Below are positions 8,341 to 17,230 of a DNA stretch of 64,000 nucleotides, piece after piece. Location of the stretch: positions 1,509,501-1,573,500 of the forward strand of contig NZ_JALJWR010000001.1 of the NCBI RefSeq assembly GCF_024169315.1, written 5' to 3'. Origin of the DNA: Pseudomonas migulae (GTDB lineage Bacteria; Pseudomonadota; Gammaproteobacteria; Pseudomonadales; Pseudomonadaceae). Every line of letters starts with the position of its first letter. Within the stretch, counting starts at the first letter, position 1. A model generated the notes under the pieces. It saw only the letters and a list, made by a program, of their open reading frames with translations, made no database searches and was not told where the DNA came from. The position numbers were made by a program, and so were the translations under genes.

Positions 8341-9501
8341 ATGAGCCTGACTGGAAACTGGAACTACCCCACCAGCATTCGCTTCGGTGTCGGCCGTATC
8401 GCCGAGCTGGCCGAGGTCTGTCGCAGCCAGGGTATTGAGCGACCGTTGCTGGTCACCGACAGTGGCCTGGCGCGCGCGCCGATCGCCACGGCCGCGCTGG
8501 AGGCCATGCGCGCTGCCGGCCTGGGCGTCGCGCTGTTTTGTGACCTCAAGCCCAATCCGGTCGAAGCCAACCTCGCCGGCGGGCTCGACGCCTGGCGCGC
8601 CGGCAAGCATGACGGTGTGGTCGCCTTCGGCGGTGGCAGCGGCCTGGACATGGGCAAACTCATCGCCTTCATGAGCGGCCAGACCCGACCGGTGTGGGAT
8701 TTCGAAGACATCGGCGACTATTGGACCCGCGCCGACGACAGCCGCATCGCCCCGGTCATTGCCGTGCCGACCACAGCAGGCACGGGCTCCGAAGTCGGCC
8801 GCGCGGCGGTGATCATCGACGAACGCACGCACACCAAACGCATCATCTTCCACCCGAAAATGATGCCGCGGGTGGTCATCAGCGACCCGGCGCTCACCGT
8901 CGGCATGCCGGCAAAAGTCACCGCCGGCACCGGCATGGATGCGTTCGCCCATTGCCTGGAATCGTACTGCGCCCCTGGTTTTCATCCGATGGCCGACGGC
9001 ATTGCGGTGGAAGGCATGCGCCTGGTGGCCAATGCCCTGGTGCGCGCCGTGCACACCCCCTCGGACCTTGAGGCGCGGGCGCAAATGCTCGCCGCCGCAG
9101 CGATGGGCGCTACCGCGTTTCAGAAAGGCCTGGGCGGCATGCACGCGCTGTCGCATCCGGTGGGCGCGCTGTACGACACCCATCACGGCATGACCAATGC
9201 CACGTTCATGCCCTATGTCTTGCAATTCAATCGCCCGGCCATCGAGGAGCGCATCACCCGTCTCGCGGCGTATCTGCGACTGCCCTCCCCCGGCTTCGAC
9301 AGTTTTCTGGCCTTCCTCCTCAAGCTGCGCAAGGACATCGGTGTGCCGCATACGCTGGTGGAACTGGGCGTGGATGACCGGCAGGCCGACCTGATCGCAG
9401 ACATGGCGATCGTCGACCCCTCGGCCGGCGGCAACCCGCTGCCACTGACCAAGGCCGGTGTGGCGCAAATTTTCGATGCGGCTTTGCACGGCCGTCTCTA
9501 G
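8341..9501 (+). CDS. Iron-containing alcohol dehydrogenase
   Basis: 386 residues of the group III (FucO/AdhB) family. The GGGSGLDMGK dinucleotide loop lies near residue 98 and PTTAGTGSE near 142. The four metal ligands are all present and spaced as in FucO: Asp200 and His204 (GMDAFAHCLE), His268 (GGMHALSHP) and His282 (DTHHG). It lies three bases after the aldehyde dehydrogenase and is probably translationally coupled. In this operon it would oxidise an alcohol group, for example of a gamma-glutamyl amino alcohol, to an aldehyde. Confidence 0.93.
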   Translation: MSLTGNWNYPTSIRFGVGRIAELAEVCRSQGIERPLLVTDSGLARAPIATAALEAMRAAGLGVALFCDLKPNPVEANLAGGLDAWRAGKHDGVVAFGGGSGLDMGKLIAFMSGQTRPVWDFEDIGDYWTRADDSRIAPVIAVPTTAGTGSEVGRAAVIIDERTHTKRIIFHPKMMPRVVISDPALTVGMPAKVTAGTGMDAFAHCLESYCAPGFHPMADGIAVEGMRLVANALVRAVHTPSDLEARAQMLAAAAMGATAFQKGLGGMHALSHPVGALYDTHHGMTNATFMPYVLQFNRPAIEERITRLAAYLRLPSPGFDSFLAFLLKLRKDIGVPHTLVELGVDDRQADLIADMAIVDPSAGGNPLPLTKAGVAQIFDAALHGRL

Positions 9502-9616
9502 ATCCGGAGCAGTCAGTGGTATCGGTTGAAAAAAGGAGCAGTACGACAAGGTGTTGAAGGCCAGCCCATTGCGCAGACGCCGATGGATTGAATCAAAACC
9601 TGAAGGGGTACACAGC

Positions 9617-11179
9617 ATGAACCCAGCAAGCCAGCCCGGCACCGACGTGCACGACGATGACGTCAAGGTGTTGCACAGCATGGGCTATGCCCAGCAACTG
9701 TCGCGACGAATGGGGGTTTTCTCCAACTTCGCGATTTCCTTTTCGATCATCTGCATCCTCTCCGGCGGCATCAACTCACTGGCCCAGGGCACCTCGGGCG
9801 CAGGGGGTGCTGCGATCGGCATCGGCTGGCCCATCGGGTGCCTGATCTCCGGCGTGTTTGCCCTGGCCATGGCGCAGATTTCCTCGGCCTACCCCACCGC
9901 TGGCGGTCTCTATCACTGGGGCTCGATTCTTGGTAACCGCTTCACCGGCTGGCTGACGGCCTGGTTCAATCTGTTGGGGCTGGTCACGGTGCTGGGCGCC
10001 ATCAACGTCGGCACCTACTACTTCTTTTTCGGTGCCTTCGGACCGGCCCTCGGCATGGAAGACACCACCACGGTCAGGGTGATTTTCCTGGCGATCCTGA
10101 CCGGCATACAGGCCCTGTGTAACCATCTGGGGATCGGCCTAACCGCGAAGCTCACCGATTTCTCGGGCTACCTGATCTTTGCCACGGCGCTCGCCTTGAC
10201 CATCGTCTGCCTGATCTCGGCACCGAGTTATGAGTTCGCCCGTTTGTGGACCTTCGGCAACTATTCCGGCGAAGCCGGCGGCAGCGTCTGGCCACAGGTG
10301 TCGAACGGCTGGATATTCATGCTCGGCCTGCTGCTGCCGATCTACACCATCACCGGTTATGACGCTTCGGCGCACACCTCCGAAGAGACCCGCAACGCGG
10401 CGATATCGGTGCCGCGCGGCATGGTCATGTCCGTGATCTGGTCGTTGCTGTTCGGTTGGGTAATGCTCAGTTCGTTCGTCCTCATGCTGCCGAGCATGGA
10501 CGAAGCGGCGAAACAGGGCTGGAACGTGTTCTTCTGGGCCATGAATACCCAAGTGGACCCAAACATCAAATTTGCGCTTTACGTGGCGATTTTCATCTCG
10601 CAATTTCTCTGCGGGCTGGCCACCGTGACCTCGGTGTCACGCATGATCTTCGCCTTCTCCCGGGATGGCGGCCTGCCCTGCTCGAAAGCACTGGCCTCGG
10701 TCTCGCCGAAATATCGCAGCCCGGTAGCCGCCATCTGGACCGGCGCCACCCTGGCCGTGTTGTTCGACTGGGGATCGTCGGTGATCTCGATCGGGGCCAC
10801 GCCGGTCTACACCATCGTGGTGTCGTGCACGGTGATCTTCCTGTTCTTCTCTTTCATCATCCCCATCGTGCTGGGCCTGTTCACCTACGGAACCGCGAAG
10901 TGGCCGACCATGGGACCGTGGAACATGGGACGCGGGTTGTATTCGTTGTTCGCCATCCTCTCGGTGCTCTCGATGGTGGTGATCTTCGTCATCGGCATCC
11001 AGCCACCGAACGACTGGGCGCTGTACATCACCATCGGTTTCCTGGTGCTGACGGCCATCGTCTGGTTTGGTTTTGAAGCGCGGCGCTTTCAGGGGCCGCC
11101 AATGGGCGATCTGATCATCAAGCGCCAGGCGGAAATTGCGGCGGCTGAAGCGGCGTTGAACAAGCAGGCCGGGAGCTGA
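9617..11179 (+). CDS. APC family amino acid/amine permease
   Basis: A 520-residue, 12-helix transporter of the APC superfamily (amino acid-choline type). Motifs include FSIICILSGGINSL in helix 1, AQISSAYPTAGGLYHWGS in helix 2, GYDASAHTSEET in the helix 6-7 region and the long hydrophilic C-terminal tail. ATG 9617 with AAGGGG upstream is chosen; the longer frame from 9551 adds a basic leader without family similarity. As the last gene of the operon it presumably imports the amine or amino alcohol consumed by the three enzymes. Confidence 0.9.
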   Translation: MNPASQPGTDVHDDDVKVLHSMGYAQQLSRRMGVFSNFAISFSIICILSGGINSLAQGTSGAGGAAIGIGWPIGCLISGVFALAMAQISSAYPTAGGLYHWGSILGNRFTGWLTAWFNLLGLVTVLGAINVGTYYFFFGAFGPALGMEDTTTVRVIFLAILTGIQALCNHLGIGLTAKLTDFSGYLIFATALALTIVCLISAPSYEFARLWTFGNYSGEAGGSVWPQVSNGWIFMLGLLLPIYTITGYDASAHTSEETRNAAISVPRGMVMSVIWSLLFGWVMLSSFVLMLPSMDEAAKQGWNVFFWAMNTQVDPNIKFALYVAIFISQFLCGLATVTSVSRMIFAFSRDGGLPCSKALASVSPKYRSPVAAIWTGATLAVLFDWGSSVISIGATPVYTIVVSCTVIFLFFSFIIPIVLGLFTYGTAKWPTMGPWNMGRGLYSLFAILSVLSMVVIFVIGIQPPNDWALYITIGFLVLTAIVWFGFEARRFQGPPMGDLIIKRQAEIAAAEAALNKQAGS

Positions 11180-11197
11180 TTGGCGCAGGGATGAAGA

Positions 11198-11220
11198 AAC
11201 GGGACGCTGAGCGTCCCGTT
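11198..11220 (+). terminator. Terminator-like hairpin after the permease gene
   Basis: Near-perfect stem AACGGGACGCT / AGCGTCCCGTT almost directly after the stop codon. The T run is weak, so termination strength is uncertain. Confidence 0.6.
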
Positions 11221-11373
11221 GTCATGAAACCCAGTACTTTCATCGCATTTTTCGAAAACTTATATTGACCTCTACGGCAATATTTTTATATCCACACCCC
11301 GATTCAAAAGATGTACTAGCCTTACTCACCAAGACTTTTCAAATAACACAAAGCAAATCGATGAGGGAACGTC

Positions 11374-11580
11374 ATGTCACAAGTCAGAATCGGCTTTACC
11401 AATGGTCAAGTTATCAGCCTGAAACTTGCCTACAACCACCAAACGTTACTAAAACAGGATTATACAAGTTATCTACAGGGACAAGGACAACACATTAGAT
11501 TCTATAGCTACAGCGAACCATCCAGCGGTGAACTCATGGCAAATTTTTCGACAATCACACACATTGAAGTAGACAACTAA
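11374..11580 (+). CDS. Small hypothetical protein in a low-GC patch
   Basis: 68 residues, no signal peptide, no membrane segment, not recognised. The sequence is rich in Gln, Ser and aromatic residues and looks like a small beta-rich fold. Base composition is clearly lower in GC than its neighbours, as are the two lipoprotein genes that follow, suggesting the three arrived together. ATG 11374 has GAGGGAACGTC upstream. Confidence 0.6.
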   Translation: MSQVRIGFTNGQVISLKLAYNHQTLLKQDYTSYLQGQGQHIRFYSYSEPSSGELMANFSTITHIEVDN

Positions 11581-11651
11581 ACCAGTAATTAATCCTGCAA
11601 AAAGTTATAAACGCTAACAGAATGCACCAACAACACTTCATGGAGCACGAC

Positions 11652-12107
11652 ATGAAACACCTTCTTGGAGCTACAGCGCTCTTCTTTTCAATTTTAACTG
11701 GATGCGCTAATACCTCTTCGGAAAAAGAAACTCTATACCAGGTAAAAACCGATACGCACCTGTCGGCAATCACCAACTACACCAAGAATTTTACAATTGG
11801 AATCGAGGACAGGAAAACACCATTACAAATAGCGTGGAGCGTTGGCAAAGACCAGGATGGTTGCTTAAAAATAACCGACATCAAAGTAGACCGAGTTGGC
11901 GGGGATCCAAAACTCATTATCTCCAATGTCAAACACGAGTTCCTGCCTGACTGCGCTATGGAGTGGCAATCGAATGACGACACCCGGTTCCAGATAGCCG
12001 TTATCGCGCTGGAATACCAAACGACAATTGGTATAAAAAAATACTCATCCAAAGGCGCGATTGCGACGATACAAGGCAACGGAAAGATGATTGATCACAA
12101 GAAATAA
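11652..12107 (+). CDS. Hypothetical lipoprotein
   Basis: 151 residues. The N-terminus MKHLLGATALFFSILTGC is a lipoprotein signal with lipobox LTGC (Cys18). The mature part is soluble with two further cysteines (about residues 85 and 106) that may pair. I do not recognise the family. ATG 11652 is preceded by GGAGCACGAC; the frame upstream from 11622 would hide the signal. AT-rich codon use matches the neighbours on both sides. Confidence 0.75.
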   Translation: MKHLLGATALFFSILTGCANTSSEKETLYQVKTDTHLSAITNYTKNFTIGIEDRKTPLQIAWSVGKDQDGCLKITDIKVDRVGGDPKLIISNVKHEFLPDCAMEWQSNDDTRFQIAVIALEYQTTIGIKKYSSKGAIATIQGNGKMIDHKK

Positions 12108-12167
12108 CCGATCCTCCGGCGCTCTGACAATTCAAGTGATGTAACCTGCCTAAACTCCATGATGGCA

Positions 12168-12197
12168 ACAGAAAGCTCCTACGCTGGGCTTTCTGTT
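12168..12197. terminator. Terminator-like hairpin between convergent lipoprotein genes
   Basis: Stem ACAGAAAGC / GCTTTCTGT with an 11-base loop, between the two convergent lipoprotein genes, so it could serve both directions; T runs are short. Confidence 0.55.
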
Positions 12198-12239
12198 AGC
12201 TTACTGATTTGAAGCCGTTCATACGATCCGGATAAAAAT

Positions 12240-13223
12240 TTATGAATCACACCCAAGCTTCGTCAACGCATCAGTATCATTGGCTTTCAAGGCACTCATA
12301 CAATCCTTGAACTTTCTTTTTTGAATCTCGGCAGCCAATTCAGCCTTACTTGCCAACACTTCTTTATCATCACGTTTTTTGAAACTATCAAAAATCATAC
12401 CTACGGCACCGAAGTACGCACCGATAACATCCGCGGGCAGTTTCAGAAGAGCAACAAGCTCCCCGTCTGTGTTCTGGGAGTACTTTGTTGGCATCCCGTC
12501 AATAAACGTGAAGTCAGCATCATTATTGGAGAAAAAAGTACCTGTGACTGGCAAAAAATACACGGGAGACTCAGAAGGGGAAAACAAAATCTCAGAAACA
12601 TTCAAACTGTTGCCTGCTTTCGCTGTCACCAAGTAGGGAATCGCTTGCTTATAGAATATTCCAGAGTATTTCTCTTCGGAATCCTTTGAAGCGCCTGGAT
12701 CTTTATTATTTTGTTGATCTATACGATCGTATCGCTTGGCGGAGACTGTCACACCGCATTGCGTTTCTCCCGCTTTCAAAGCACTCAGGGTGAAAACAAA
12801 CGTATGCACACCCTTCGAGCATTCTTTGGGTGGAGGTGGAACGTTGCTCTTTGTACTTACTGTGCCGACCAAATCTCCCAGATTCTTGAACACATCACTC
12901 ACCCGGCTTGTGCTTTCTGCTTTCGCAGAGCTCAAGAGACCATTTACGCCGATACCAACGTTCAGATCGTTATCTGCAAACATCGCATTTTTCTGCCGCA
13001 GCACATAACGATGACTTCTATCCGCGTACGCACTTGTGGTACTGATGGCCGCCGTAGTCGGTTGATTAGTATCACCCACTGTCACCGTTAAAATCACATC
13101 TTTCATGGGCAGGTAATAAACCAAACCATCCAGATCTTTCGGGCCAGGATCTTTTATAGACTGAACACTTGAACAAGAAGCAAGAAAAGCGGCCATGCAA
13201 ACTATAAACAGGCGTCCTTTCAT
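12240..13223 (-). CDS. Hypothetical lipoprotein, 327 residues
   Basis: The N-terminus is a lipoprotein signal with lipobox LASC (about residues 14-17). The mature protein is soluble, with a proline run and four or more cysteines spread along the chain (for example in PPKECSKG and GETQCGVTV), and a basic helical segment followed by a C-terminal KLGCDS. No family is recognised. ATG 13223 is seven bases from GAGG; a GTG lies one codon upstream. Low GC and isolation suggest acquisition. Confidence 0.75.
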   Translation of the reverse strand: MKGRLFIVCMAAFLASCSSVQSIKDPGPKDLDGLVYYLPMKDVILTVTVGDTNQPTTAAISTTSAYADRSHRYVLRQKNAMFADNDLNVGIGVNGLLSSAKAESTSRVSDVFKNLGDLVGTVSTKSNVPPPPKECSKGVHTFVFTLSALKAGETQCGVTVSAKRYDRIDQQNNKDPGASKDSEEKYSGIFYKQAIPYLVTAKAGNSLNVSEILFSPSESPVYFLPVTGTFFSNNDADFTFIDGMPTKYSQNTDGELVALLKLPADVIGAYFGAVGMIFDSFKKRDDKEVLASKAELAAEIQKRKFKDCMSALKANDTDALTKLGCDS

Positions 13224-13443
13224 CACGGTTCCTCAGGTTAGTCGACGGTATGTTTTAGATCTAAACCGGTCTGAGGTGGCGATGGTTGCGATGTGACACA
13301 CACCGTTTGACTCACCGATTAGTAGCAAAACGCTAGTACACCGATGGCGTATTGTCGAATACGGGTTGACAGAGCTCCCCACGCATCAGCCATCTAATCA
13401 ATGAACGGCGCCGCAGCGGGGATAGAAAAGGTTACCCCACGCA

Positions 13444-13468
13444 TTAAAAAAAGTGCCTTTGGAGGCAC
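13444..13468 (-). terminator. Orphan intrinsic terminator on the minus strand
   Basis: Read on the minus strand: stem GTGCCT / AGGCAC with a four-base loop, followed by seven T residues. No minus-strand gene lies upstream of it (ohr is on the plus strand), so it may end a small RNA. Confidence 0.7.
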
Positions 13469-13512
13469 CCGCTTCAGGGGCGATTGTGTACTGGTTTGTA
13501 TTTTCTCGGTTG
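13444..13512 (-). ncRNA. Candidate small RNA ending at the orphan terminator
   Basis: A possible transcript of about 60-70 bases on the minus strand: a TAAGAT -10-like box near 13512-13517, an A-rich unpaired stretch (GAGAAAATACAAACC), a small CCC/GGG hairpin, then the terminator hairpin and seven T. This is the usual layout of a short Hfq-type RNA, but the -35 is poor and I know no matching family. Confidence 0.25.
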
Positions 13513-13660
13513 ATCTTACACAACGTTACATAAGCGCCGAATCAGGACACATCTGCGCTACATGAAGGTGAAAAAGTGAGCCCCGTCGGAACGACTCACA
13601 TTCTCCGATGAACCCAGCGACAGATGCTGAAGAGCCCACACACCTGAGCAGGAACCCGCC

Positions 13661-14080
13661 ATGATCAATGCAATCGACACCGTGCTTTACACCGGCAAGA
13701 CCCACACGACCGGAGGCCGCAACGGCGAGTCGCGAAGTGACGATGGGCGTCTGGATATCAAGCTTTCCGCGCCTGGATCTTCAGGCAGTGGCACCAACCC
13801 TGAGCAACTGCTGGCCGCCGGCTGGTCCGCCTGCTTCATCGGCGCCATGGGTAAAGCCGCGATCGCATTGAAAGTGACGTTGCCGACCGACGTGTCTGTC
13901 GATACCGAAGTGGACCTGGGCAAGACCGAAAACGCCTTTTTCCTTCAGGCACGTCTCAGCGTGAGCCTGCCGGGCCTGGATCCTGTTGTCGCCCGTTCGC
14001 TGGTGGATGCCGCGCACCAGACCTGCCCGTACTCGAAGGCGACCCGGGGCAATATCGACGTCGTGATCAACCTGGTTTAA
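13661..14080 (+). CDS. ohr: Organic hydroperoxide resistance protein (Ohr/OsmC family)
   Basis: A 139-residue thiol peroxidase that reduces organic hydroperoxides. The two reactive cysteines are present: Cys58 in GWSACFIGA and Cys122 in HQTCPYSKATRGN, at the spacing seen in Ohr (64 residues apart). The N-terminal Arg-containing loop GGRNGES matches the family. ATG 13661 follows CAGGAACCCGCC. It appears to be monocistronic; no adjacent OhrR-type regulator is seen. Confidence 0.92.
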   Translation: MINAIDTVLYTGKTHTTGGRNGESRSDDGRLDIKLSAPGSSGSGTNPEQLLAAGWSACFIGAMGKAAIALKVTLPTDVSVDTEVDLGKTENAFFLQARLSVSLPGLDPVVARSLVDAAHQTCPYSKATRGNIDVVINLV

Positions 14081-14134
14081 CCGGAACGACAAGCGCGGCC
14101 TGCCATTGCGGCAAGCTGCGCTGGCGGTGACTGC

Positions 14135-14470
14135 TTACTGAACGTTTTTCAGCTTGACCACATCACCGGACACCTTGGTGGTGTAACCGGTCAGGACCCA
14201 GGCCCAGAACCATTTTTCCTGCACTTGGGTGTTGATCAGTGCGTCGCCGCCCTTGGCCTTGATCGCCGCGTCTTGTGCGCGAACGAAACGGCTGTTCTGG
14301 CGGATTGGAATGACGCCGAACAGCATCAGGCCGGTGGCACTGGCTTCGCTGTGGCCAACGACGGTGTATTGGCTGGCATCGTATTGCTGGGTCTTCATCG
14401 GCGCGCCGGTGCAACCTGCCAGAACCAGACCGAACAGGGAAACGGCAAGCACTTTGCTGAGGTAATTCAC
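14135..14470 (-). CDS. Small lipoprotein
   Basis: 111 residues with lipoprotein signal and lipobox LAGC (Cys20). The remainder is a compact domain with the phrase LFGVIPIRQN and AKGGDALINTQV, seen in several small proteobacterial lipoproteins of unknown role (TRL-like style). Its function is unknown. Confidence 0.75.
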   Translation of the reverse strand: MNYLSKVLAVSLFGLVLAGCTGAPMKTQQYDASQYTVVGHSEASATGLMLFGVIPIRQNSRFVRAQDAAIKAKGGDALINTQVQEKWFWAWVLTGYTTKVSGDVVKLKNVQ

Positions 14471-14549
14471 TGCGTAACTCCATGGGTAAACGCCCGGGAT
14501 CCATCTCCCGAGCGGCGCACACTTTACCGAAGGTAGTGGCCAATTGGTA

Positions 14550-15428
14550 TCAGGCCAGACGAGTACCCGACATCAAACCTTCGGTGAGCAGTGAAACCAG
14601 CGGATGAACCAGATGCTGTGTGCGCGGTTCGTCACCGATCACCGCCACTTCGGTGGAGGGCAACGGCGGCAGTTTTTCGCACGGTTCCACAATGCGCATC
14701 CCCTCCTGCAGAAACGAAGTGCCCAACGCCGTAATCCCCAACCCGCCGGCCACGGCAGCCTGGACGCCCATCAAATTGCTGGCCAGGCATGCGCACGTCC
14801 ATTCCCGCCGCACCGACGCCATGGCTTCGATCATGATTGCCCGGTAGGCGCAGGGTGGCCGCATCATCACCAGGCGTAACGGCCGGGACGCTTCGATCTC
14901 AAAATCCTGCGCGGCGATCCAGACCAGCGGTTCACGCCAGATGACCCGTCCGCGCCGGGCGCCGGGACTGATTTTGCGCTTGGCAATCACCACGTCCAGG
15001 CGCCCCGCTTCGTGGTCCGCCAGCAAGTCATGACTCAGGCCGGTGGTGAGCTCCAGCTGCACGTCGGGATACAAGGTGCAGAAGCGCGACAACAGCTTTG
15101 GAAGCTGGGTGAGCACGAGGTTTTCAGAGATGCCCAGTCGCAGGAGATCGACCGTGGCGGGCGCTTTGATTTCCCGCATGAAACTGTCGACCTGCACCAT
15201 CAATTTGCGCGCGCCCAGCAGCAGTCGCTCACCGTCCGGAGTCAAAGTCAGTGTGCGGCTGGTGCGCTCGAACACGCGCATGCCGAGGATTTCCTCGAGC
15301 CGGATAATCTTCTGGCTCACCGCCGATTGCGAACGGGCAATCACCTCGGCGGCGGCGGTGAAACTGCCGGTTTCCGCCACGGCAATGAACGCCCGCAGCA
15401 GGTCGATCTCAAGGTCGCTGGCTTGCAC
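14550..15428 (-). CDS. LysR family transcriptional regulator
   Basis: About 292 residues: winged helix-turn-helix at residues 8-65 (LLRAFIAVAETGSFTAAAEVIARSQSAVSQKI is the recognition region) and a two-lobe ligand-binding domain after residue 90. The frame is open to 15548, but the extra residues are not LysR-like; the GTG at 15428, with GAGGCG upstream, gives the normal family start. It reads away from the repeat element at 15571. Target genes are not evident. Confidence 0.85.
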   Translation of the reverse strand: MQASDLEIDLLRAFIAVAETGSFTAAAEVIARSQSAVSQKIIRLEEILGMRVFERTSRTLTLTPDGERLLLGARKLMVQVDSFMREIKAPATVDLLRLGISENLVLTQLPKLLSRFCTLYPDVQLELTTGLSHDLLADHEAGRLDVVIAKRKISPGARRGRVIWREPLVWIAAQDFEIEASRPLRLVMMRPPCAYRAIMIEAMASVRREWTCACLASNLMGVQAAVAGGLGITALGTSFLQEGMRIVEPCEKLPPLPSTEVAVIGDEPRTQHLVHPLVSLLTEGLMSGTRLA

Positions 15429-15570
15429 GATCAATTCGCCTCTCAACTGGATGCCATTAAATTTATGCGTTTGAGTTCTGGATCGCAAACTTCGACCATC
15501 GTGTTGAAACGGGCTGCGAAAGCCCCTCGATATAACAAGGACGTTCACTTAAGCGCGGCCAGCTAAATTT

Positions 15571-15704
15571 GTGGCGAGGGGATTTATCCCCGTTGGGTCG
15601 CGAAGCGGCCCCAGCGTCAGGCCAGACAGGTTGAATTATCCAGATTGGCGACTGCTGCGCAGCCAAACGGGTCGGTGCGACGTTTCGCTAAATCCCCTCG
15701 CCAC
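15571..15704. repeat. Long palindromic repeat element (GTGGCGAGGGG type), copy 1
   Basis: It begins GTGGCGAGGGGATTTATCCCC and ends with the reverse complement CCCCTCGCCAC, giving a hairpin of about 130 bases with inner pairs (CGAAGCGGCC, CTGCGCAGC). Related copies are at 35737-35872 and 51303-51432. Confidence 0.85.
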
Positions 15705-15766
15705 AGATTTTCTGCCCCAGAAGATTTCTTAAACGGACAGCATTCCCCCAACACGAGGCATTGCAA

Positions 15767-16183
15767 ATGAACGAAAACAACGCAGTAGAAACTGTCGAAC
15801 GCTTCTGGCGTGAAGTCTGGCAGGCCAGGGATCCGCAAGCGGCAGCGCGCTTCGTGGCGCACGACTTCGTGATCACGTCCGGCGGCGTCGACATTGTCGG
15901 CCGTGAAGCCTTCATTGAATGGATCGGTGTGTTCCTGTCGAAAATCGAAGACTTCGATTTTGCCAGCCTCGAAACCTTCCAGAATGCCCAGGGCACGCGC
16001 GTCGCCTCCCGTTGGAAACTGGCGGGGAAAAACAACGGGTTCATCGGCGGCCGTGCCTGCCTGAGTGCGTTTGAAATGCTCGGGACAGCGGTGTGGGAAA
16101 TTCGTCCGGACGGCCTGCTGGCGCACAACTGGGTGGAGCGTAACGCGCTGGAAGTGCACCGGGAGATCATCGGCCTGGCTTAA
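15767..16183 (+). CDS. SnoaL-like / NTF2-fold protein
   Basis: 138 residues with the NTF2-like cone fold pattern: N-terminal helix (VERFWREVWQARD), LFVAHDF-type strand, RWKLAGKN strand and final EVHREIIGL. Such proteins act as small isomerases, hydratases or ligand binders; no specific catalytic set is clear. ATG 15767 lies eight bases after GAGG. Its end overlaps the convergent transporter gene by four bases. Confidence 0.75.
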   Translation: MNENNAVETVERFWREVWQARDPQAAARFVAHDFVITSGGVDIVGREAFIEWIGVFLSKIEDFDFASLETFQNAQGTRVASRWKLAGKNNGFIGGRACLSAFEMLGTAVWEIRPDGLLAHNWVERNALEVHREIIGLA

Positions 16184-17106
16184 TCCTGCACCGTCAGCGT
16201 CGCGGGCGGAGCCGCTCTGAACACCAGCCCCGAAGCAAACACCACGCCGAGAATCACCCCGCCCGCGCCCAGCAGTTGCCAGATATTGGGCAGCACACCC
16301 AGTATCGAAGAAACCAGCATGGTGAACACCGGCGCGAGGTTGAAGAAGATCGACGTGCGCGCGGCACCGATGGCGTGGATGCCCTTGAACCACAGCAGAT
16401 AGGCAACCAGGGAACCGCAGACCGCCAGGTAGATGACCGCGCCCTGCACCGACAGTGAAGCACTGCGGATGCTGGCAATCGGATCTTCAAAAACCAGGCC
16501 CAGCACGATCAGGCCAATGACCCCGAACAACATGGAAAAGGTCGTGGTTTCCAGTGGCGTGGCATCTTTGACGAAACGCCGGGTGCCCACCATGTTCGCC
16601 GCCCAAGCCATGCTGCCGGCCAGAATGAACGCGTCGCCGGTGGCCACTTTCAGTCCGAGTAACACGTGAATATCGCCACGGGTGATCACCAGGCCGACGC
16701 CCAGCAAGCCCAGCACCAGACCGATGCCCCGACCGCGATCAATGCGTTCGTCTTCCAGCAGTACCGCGAAGATCATCGTCCACAGCGGCGTGGTCGCCAG
16801 GATCAGCGCGCCGTTGATCGGCGTGGTGGTTTGCAGGCCGAAAAACGTCGCGAGGTTGAATGCGGTAAATCCGAGCAGACCGAGGCCGATAAAGGCTGGC
16901 AGATTGTTCTTCAATGTGTGGAGACGCAACTTGCCGGCCAGACCGAAAATCAGCACCAGCAGCAGTGTCGAAATGGCAAAGCGCTCAATGGAAGCGCTGA
17001 TCGGTGCCATGCTCTTGATGATGTAGGCACCGGCGTTGAAGTTGGTGCCCCAGAAAAACGTGGCGCCGACAATACCGGCGTAGGCGAGAGGCGTTGATTT
17101 TGACAT
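16180..17106 (-). CDS. EamA/DMT family exporter
   Basis: 308 residues with ten membrane helices in two EamA halves (about 8-140 and 155-295). Family features are FFWGTNF in helix 1, the TTPLWTMIFA motif at the end of the first half and the corresponding LAPVFTMLVS in the second. ATG 17106 gives a normal length; the upstream extension is not membrane-like. Exporters of this type often expel amino acids or metabolites. The divergent LysR gene at 17231 probably regulates it. Confidence 0.88.
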   Translation of the reverse strand: MSKSTPLAYAGIVGATFFWGTNFNAGAYIIKSMAPISASIERFAISTLLLVLIFGLAGKLRLHTLKNNLPAFIGLGLLGFTAFNLATFFGLQTTTPINGALILATTPLWTMIFAVLLEDERIDRGRGIGLVLGLLGVGLVITRGDIHVLLGLKVATGDAFILAGSMAWAANMVGTRRFVKDATPLETTTFSMLFGVIGLIVLGLVFEDPIASIRSASLSVQGAVIYLAVCGSLVAYLLWFKGIHAIGAARTSIFFNLAPVFTMLVSSILGVLPNIWQLLGAGGVILGVVFASGLVFRAAPPATLTVQD

Positions 17107-17230
17107 GGCTGTTTCCTCATCAGATCGGCGATGAATGCTCAGCAGACCGCTGAGTGTTTCGACGATTCTTGCAGTCATGCCGACGGGGTAAAACTCCCCA
17201 TTTATTCACCCTTGATGTGAGAAAACGCCC

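Larger units (their letters stand above)
13224..13660. other. Intergenic region with a minus-strand terminator
   Basis: A 437-base divergent gap between the 327-residue lipoprotein and ohr. It has no credible protein-coding frame. Its only clear structure is the minus-strand terminator at 13444-13468, treated separately. Confidence 0.5.
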
